Assembly: GCA_902805755.1 (NCBI GenBank)
Contig: CADCUA010000299.1
Span: forward strand, 1 to 8,207
Direction of reading: 5' to 3'
Source: an uncultured Lysobacter sp.
GTDB lineage: Bacteria > Pseudomonadota > Gammaproteobacteria > Xanthomonadales > Xanthomonadaceae
DNA length: 8,207 nucleotides
Position 1 is the first letter of the stretch; each line of letters opens with the position of its first letter. The notes beneath the pieces are model-generated. The model had not been told where the DNA came from and did not search any database. It was given only the letters and a program-made list of their open reading frames with translations. Both the position numbers and the translations under genes were made by a program. Below, one piece after another: positions 5,818 through 8,207 of this stretch.

Positions 5818-6507
5818 TCAGCGCGACTTAAAGCGTTGCGAGAACCAGGCGGCCAGGTGCGCCAGCTCGTCCGGACAGACCTGGTGCGCCATCGCATAGG
5901 CGTGCCATTCGACCTCGAAGCCCATCTCGCGCAGCACCGAGCTGCTGTGCTGGCCGGCGCGGAACGGCACCACCGGATCGTGCGTGCCGTGGCCGACGAA
6001 CGCCGGCTGCCGCCGCGCCGCCTCGGGTACGTCGGCGGCGACCGGCGTGCTCGGCAGGTAGGTCGACAGCGCAACGAAACCCGCCAGCGGCGTCTCGCGC
6101 CGCAACGCCGCGGCCAGCGTCACCGCCCCGCCCTGCGAGAAGCCGCCCAGGATCACGCGCTCGGCCGGAATGCCACGCTCGCGTTCGCGCTCGATCAGCG
6201 CGTCGATCTGCGTGACCGATTCGTTGACGCCGTCCATGTCGGCGCGGCTGGCGAGGTTGAAGTCGCGGATGTCGTACCACGCGCGCATGCGCACGCCGTT
6301 GTTGATCGTCACCGCGCGCACCGGCGCATGCGGAAACACGAAGCGCACCGACGGCCACTGCGGCCGCGTCAGTTCGGGCACGATCGGGGCGAAGTCGTTG
6401 CCGTCCGCGCCCAGGCCGTGCAGCCACAGCACGGTCCACTCGGGCGACGGGCCGGTTTCACGTTCGACGGTTTCGAGCAGAGTTGCAGCAGTCGGGGTCG
6501 GAGTCAT
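5818..6507 (-). CDS. EstB-type carboxylesterase (phospholipase/carboxylesterase family, alpha/beta hydrolase)
   Basis: This 229-residue alpha/beta hydrolase is close to the family's usual length of about 220. The oxyanion-side motif LWLHGLGADGNDFAP (28-41), the nucleophile elbow GGFSQGG (121-127, Ser124), Asp177 in GHGTHDPVVP and His208 in AYAMAHQVCPDEL form the complete catalytic set. The MRAWYDIRDF stretch (74-83) is also typical of this group. It has no signal peptide, so it is cytoplasmic. Relatives hydrolyse short-chain carboxylic esters, and some act as acyl-protein thioesterases or lysophospholipases; the natural substrate is not predictable. The frame is open back to 6606, but the ATG at 6507 is preferred because the extra 33 residues are low-quality Arg/Ala/Gly-rich sequence. 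No Shine-Dalgarno precedes 6507; a -10-like hexamer lies six bases upstream. It is transcribed in the same direction as algR-hemC, but that pair has its own promoter. Confidence 0.92.
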   Translation of the reverse strand: MTPTPTAATLLETVERETGPSPEWTVLWLHGLGADGNDFAPIVPELTRPQWPSVRFVFPHAPVRAVTINNGVRMRAWYDIRDFNLASRADMDGVNESVTQIDALIERERERGIPAERVILGGFSQGGAVTLAAALRRETPLAGFVALSTYLPSTPVAADVPEAARRQPAFVGHGTHDPVVPFRAGQHSSSVLREMGFEVEWHAYAMAHQVCPDELAHLAAWFSQRFKSR

Positions 6508-6513
6508 GCGTGC

Positions 6514-6543
6514 ATTGTCGCCGCCGCATGCGTGTGGTGCCAT
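6514..6543 (-). promoter_or_regulatory. Possible promoter giving a leaderless esterase transcript
   Basis: The minus strand reads ATGGCA (6543-6538), an 18-base spacer, GACAAT (6519-6514), six bases, then ATG at 6507. Each hexamer matches the sigma70 consensus at four of six positions. The layout repeats that seen before hemC. Confidence 0.33.
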
Positions 6544-6622
6544 CGCGCCGGCTTCGCGTGACTGAACCCGGCCGCGGCGGCGCGCATCGACACCGAACGC
6601 GTGCAACGCTCGAGCCAGGCGT

Positions 6623-7030
6623 TCAGGCGCGCTCGCGCATCCCCTCGGTGCCCGCCATCGCGCCTACACGCTCGCGCACGGCGCCCATGTCGCGCACTTC
6701 ACGCACCTCGATGCTGCCCAGGCGCGTCCACGGAAAACTGCCGGCGATACGCACCGCCTCGTCCAGGTCCGCCGCTTCGATCAGGTTGAAGCCCGCCAGC
6801 ATTTCCTTCGTCTCCGCGAACGGCCCGTCGATGACGCGCGTGGCGCCCTCGCGCGTGCGCAGCGTGCGTGCGGTGTGCGCGGGCTCGAGTTGCTGCGAGC
6901 CGAGCAGGCAACCCTGCGCGCGCAGCACATCGGCTTTTTCGAAACACCCGCGCATCAGCCGGTCGAACTCGCCGTCCGGCAGCGCCTGCACCAGGTCTTC
7001 GTCGATATGGATCAGCATCAGGAACTGCAT
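6623..7030 (-). CDS. DGPF-domain (YCII-related) protein
   Basis: This 135-residue protein of the YCII-related superfamily, DGPF branch, starts MQFLMLIHIDEDLV and carries the signature VIDGPFAETKEMLAGF (66-81, DGPF at 68-71). Glu/Asp-rich helix sequence (EAADLDEAVRIAG) and a terminal beta strand with GSIEVREVRDM follow. The biochemical role of DGPF proteins is not established; YCII-fold relatives are dimeric and sometimes enzymatic, and many DGPF genes sit next to ECF sigma factors. The ATG at 7030 has GGAG (7037-7040) six bases upstream. It is divergent from a second DGPF gene at 7192 across a 161-base gap, and its own promoter could not be placed. Its weak overall resemblance to the second protein outside the DGPF block suggests old duplication rather than recent copying. 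Confidence 0.88.
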   Translation of the reverse strand: MQFLMLIHIDEDLVQALPDGEFDRLMRGCFEKADVLRAQGCLLGSQQLEPAHTARTLRTREGATRVIDGPFAETKEMLAGFNLIEAADLDEAVRIAGSFPWTRLGSIEVREVRDMGAVRERVGAMAGTEGMRERA

Positions 7031-7102
7031 CGCGCACTCCGCGTCGGCCTATGCGGATGATGCGCCGTCGCGACGCGATGCGGCAGTGCTGCGCCGGTCC
7101 GG

Positions 7103-7114
7103 AAAAAAATTTTT
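7103..7114. promoter_or_regulatory. A7T5 tract at UP-element position
   Basis: Twelve consecutive A/T bases (AAAAAAATTTTT) occur in a gap otherwise dominated by G and C. Relative to a start site near 7155 predicted from the adjacent ECF-type promoter, the tract covers about -52 to -41, where UP elements contact the RNA polymerase alpha subunit. Such tracts also bend DNA and could serve the divergent gene too. Confidence 0.45.
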
Positions 7115-7121
7115 GCGCGCG

Positions 7122-7148
7122 TGTCGATTCCGGTCGCCCCCATTCGTC
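7122..7148 (+). promoter_or_regulatory. ECF42-type promoter upstream of the DGPF-VOC gene pair
   Basis: TGTCGA at 7122-7127 is followed by a 17-base spacer and CGTC at 7145-7148. This is the signature I remember for ECF42 sigma factors (-35 TGTCGA, -10 CGA/TC), a group whose genes are typically found beside DGPF genes. It stands directly upstream of a DGPF gene, with a predicted start near 7155 and a Shine-Dalgarno at 7178-7184. An alternative sigma70 reading (GATAAC at 7155-7160) lacks a -35. The sigma factor gene itself is not in the window. Confidence 0.6.
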
Positions 7149-7191
7149 GTACCGGATAACAGCGGCCCTGTCGGCCGAAAGGAGCAACGCG

Positions 7192-7617
7192 ATGAAAGTG
7201 ATGGTGATCGTCAAGGCCAGCCCGGCCTCCGAACGCGGCGAAATGCCCGACACGGCGCGGCTGGAAGCGATGGGTAAGTTCAACGAGCAGCTTGCCGATG
7301 CCGGCGTGCTGCTGGCCGGCGAAGGCCTGCACCCGAGCGCGAAGGGCAAGCGCGTGCGTTTCGACGGCGAGGCGCGCCAGGTTATCGACGGCCCGTTCGC
7401 GGAAACCAAAGAGCTCATCGCCGGCTTCTGGCTGTGGCAGGTGCGCTCGATGGACGAGGCGCTGGAATGGGCGCGTCGCTGCCCGAACCCGCACGACGGC
7501 GTCAGCGAGATCGAGATCCGTCCGCTGTTCGAGGCCGAGGACTTCGGCGAGGCGTTCACGCCGGAACTGCGCGAAAGCGAGGCCCGCCTGCGCGAACTCA
7601 CCGAACGCACGCGCTGA
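7192..7617 (+). CDS. DGPF-domain (YCII-related) protein
   Basis: This 141-residue protein of the YCII-related family starts MKVMVIVKASPASERGEMPD and has QLADAGVLLAGEGLHPS (33-49). The signature VIDGPFAETKELIAGFWLWQ (64-83) places DGPF at 66-69. It ends with an EIEIRPLFEAEDFGEAFTPE segment and an acidic/basic helix (124-141). Molecular function is unknown for this group; a dimeric ferredoxin-like fold is expected from the family. The ATG at 7192 has a strong AAAGGAG (7178-7184) with seven bases of spacing, the best ribosome binding site in the window. An ECF42-type promoter precedes it. A PhnB-like VOC gene follows after 30 bases and is probably co-transcribed. DGPF plus VOC gene clusters with an ECF sigma factor are a recurring arrangement in proteobacteria and actinobacteria. 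Confidence 0.92.
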   Translation: MKVMVIVKASPASERGEMPDTARLEAMGKFNEQLADAGVLLAGEGLHPSAKGKRVRFDGEARQVIDGPFAETKELIAGFWLWQVRSMDEALEWARRCPNPHDGVSEIEIRPLFEAEDFGEAFTPELRESEARLRELTERTR

Positions 7618-7647
7618 AGCCAACCCACCTACTCCGGAGACACGACC

Positions 7648-8067
7648 ATGCAACTGATCCCCTACCTCAGCTTCAACGGCGACTGCCGCGCTGCGTTCGA
7701 TTTCTACCGCGACGTGCTCGGAGGCGAGATCGTCGAGCGCATGACCTGGGGCGAGTCGCCCATGGCCGCCGACATGCCGGCCGAGACGCATGCGCACGTC
7801 ATGCACTCGCAGCTGCGCGCCGGCGACGCAGTGATCATGGGCGCCGACAGCCCCGGCTGCGGCGCGCAATCCAGCGCAGGCACGGGCGGCTGCATCAACA
7901 TCAGCGTCGAATCGACCGAACACGCCGAGCGCATCTGGGCGGCGTTGTCGGACGGCGCGCAGCAGGTGCGCATGCCGCTGCAGCCGACGTTCTGGGCGCA
8001 GCGCTTCGGCATGCTGGTCGACCGCTTCGGCCAGCCGTGGATGGTCAACGCGATGCCGGCGGCCTGA
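7648..8067 (+). CDS. PhnB-like VOC (glyoxalase/bleomycin-resistance fold) protein
   Basis: This 139-residue single-domain protein of the PhnB-like branch of the vicinal oxygen chelate superfamily begins MQLIPYLSFNGDCRAAFDFY. It has RDVLGGEIVERMTWGESP (21-38), HSQLRAGDAVIMGADSPG (53-70) and the typical end FWAQRFGMLVDRFGQPWMVN (115-134). Such proteins are often labelled 3-demethylubiquinone methyltransferase-like, but they lack a methyltransferase fold and most have no proven activity. Ligand binding or an enzyme role is possible. The ATG at 7648 has GGAG (7636-7639) with eight bases of spacing. It is the second gene of the unit under the ECF42-type promoter and is followed by a hairpin. Cytoplasmic; no signal peptide. 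Confidence 0.9.
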   Translation: MQLIPYLSFNGDCRAAFDFYRDVLGGEIVERMTWGESPMAADMPAETHAHVMHSQLRAGDAVIMGADSPGCGAQSSAGTGGCINISVESTEHAERIWAALSDGAQQVRMPLQPTFWAQRFGMLVDRFGQPWMVNAMPAA

Positions 8068-8086
8068 GCCAGTGCGGCAGTAACAC

Positions 8087-8108
8087 GCAGCGGCCACCAT
8101 GCCGCTGC
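8087..8108 (+). terminator. Perfect 8-base stem-loop after the VOC gene
   Basis: GCAGCGGC (8087-8094) and GCCGCTGC (8101-8108) are exact inverted repeats around the loop CACCAT, 19 bases after the stop of the VOC gene. It is the strongest hairpin in the window. There is no T run after it, so it could be an intrinsic terminator of the T-poor kind, an mRNA 3' stabiliser, or a boundary before the next gene. Confidence 0.5.
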
Positions 8109-8207
8109 AGTCGACGGGTGTCCCGCAATGCGTCGGCCTGCCCGGCGACTACGCCGTCCGGTCGTGCATGAACCACACGATGCACGCTCCGTAATGCCTC
8201 CAACCCT
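8109..8207. other. Right-end stretch without a supported gene
   Basis: A 31-codon frame beginning at the ATG in the hairpin loop (8099) runs through here to a TAA, but it has no Shine-Dalgarno or recognisable sequence. No start of a larger gene is evident before the window ends. Confidence 0.4.

Noticed and set aside
4710..5831. Long + strand open frame opposite hemC and the AlgR-like gene
   Set aside because: It lies entirely antisense to two well-identified genes, has His/Arg/Leu-rich shadow composition and no domain; long antisense frames are expected at this GC content.
6587..6592. TGTCGA on the minus strand upstream of the esterase, as a second ECF42-type site
   Set aside because: No CGTC or CGAC occurs at 15-18 bases downstream, and the gene is not of the DGPF class.
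5818..6606. Longer esterase starting at 6606
   Set aside because: The extra 33 residues are Arg/Ala/Gly-rich and unlike the family; the ATG at 6507 leaves a normal N-terminus and has promoter-like sequence just upstream.
7018..8100. Long - strand open frame opposite the DGPF and VOC genes
   Set aside because: It is antisense to two secure genes and shows low-complexity Ala/Arg/His sequence with no motif.
1..8207. CRISPR arrays, tRNA or rRNA genes, insertion sequences, phage or toxin-antitoxin genes
   Set aside because: I saw no regularly spaced repeats, tRNA-like cloverleaf, transposase or integrase sequence; the window looks like ordinary chromosome.

Overview
The window is very GC-rich, with strong G/C preference at third codon positions, and its genes are tightly packed. 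The algR-hemC pair, the DmsC-type molybdoenzyme operon and the cluster of DGPF (YCII) and PhnB-like genes suggest a gammaproteobacterium of the Xanthomonadaceae/Lysobacteraceae type. That placement is inferred from gene order and composition, not from a marker gene.

Left part (1-2445, + strand): the end of an operon for a three-subunit molybdoenzyme. It holds the C-terminus of the molybdopterin catalytic subunit, a 70-residue two-helix membrane protein, a four-cluster [4Fe-4S] electron-transfer subunit and a DmsC-type quinone-reducing or quinol-oxidising membrane anchor. The best family match from memory is the sulfite dehydrogenase (quinone) SoeABC group, with DMSO reductase-like enzymes as the alternative. 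Stops and starts overlap (ATGA) throughout, and a 21-codon mini-ORF bridges the only gap.

Middle (2446-3998): a 434-base stretch without a convincing gene, then a small exported protein of unknown function and a small three-helix membrane protein of unknown function, both on the + strand.

Right-centre (3999-6507, - strand): hemC (tetrapyrrole synthesis), an AlgR/LytTR-type response regulator just upstream of it, and an EstB-type carboxylesterase. algR-hemC adjacency is known from Pseudomonas and relatives, but the partner kinase gene (algZ/fimS) is not next to algR here. The regulator has a good sigma70-like promoter and ribosome binding site. hemC and the esterase instead have a -10-like hexamer exactly six bases before ATG and no Shine-Dalgarno, which suggests leaderless transcripts.

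Right end (6623-8207): two DGPF/YCII proteins encoded divergently, the rightward one followed by a PhnB-like VOC protein. The rightward pair is preceded by TGTCGA-N17-CGTC, the promoter signature I remember for ECF42 sigma factors, whose genes are typically linked to DGPF genes. An A7T5 tract lies just upstream at the UP-element position. This is the most informative regulatory signal in the window; the predicted sigma factor gene itself is not inside it.
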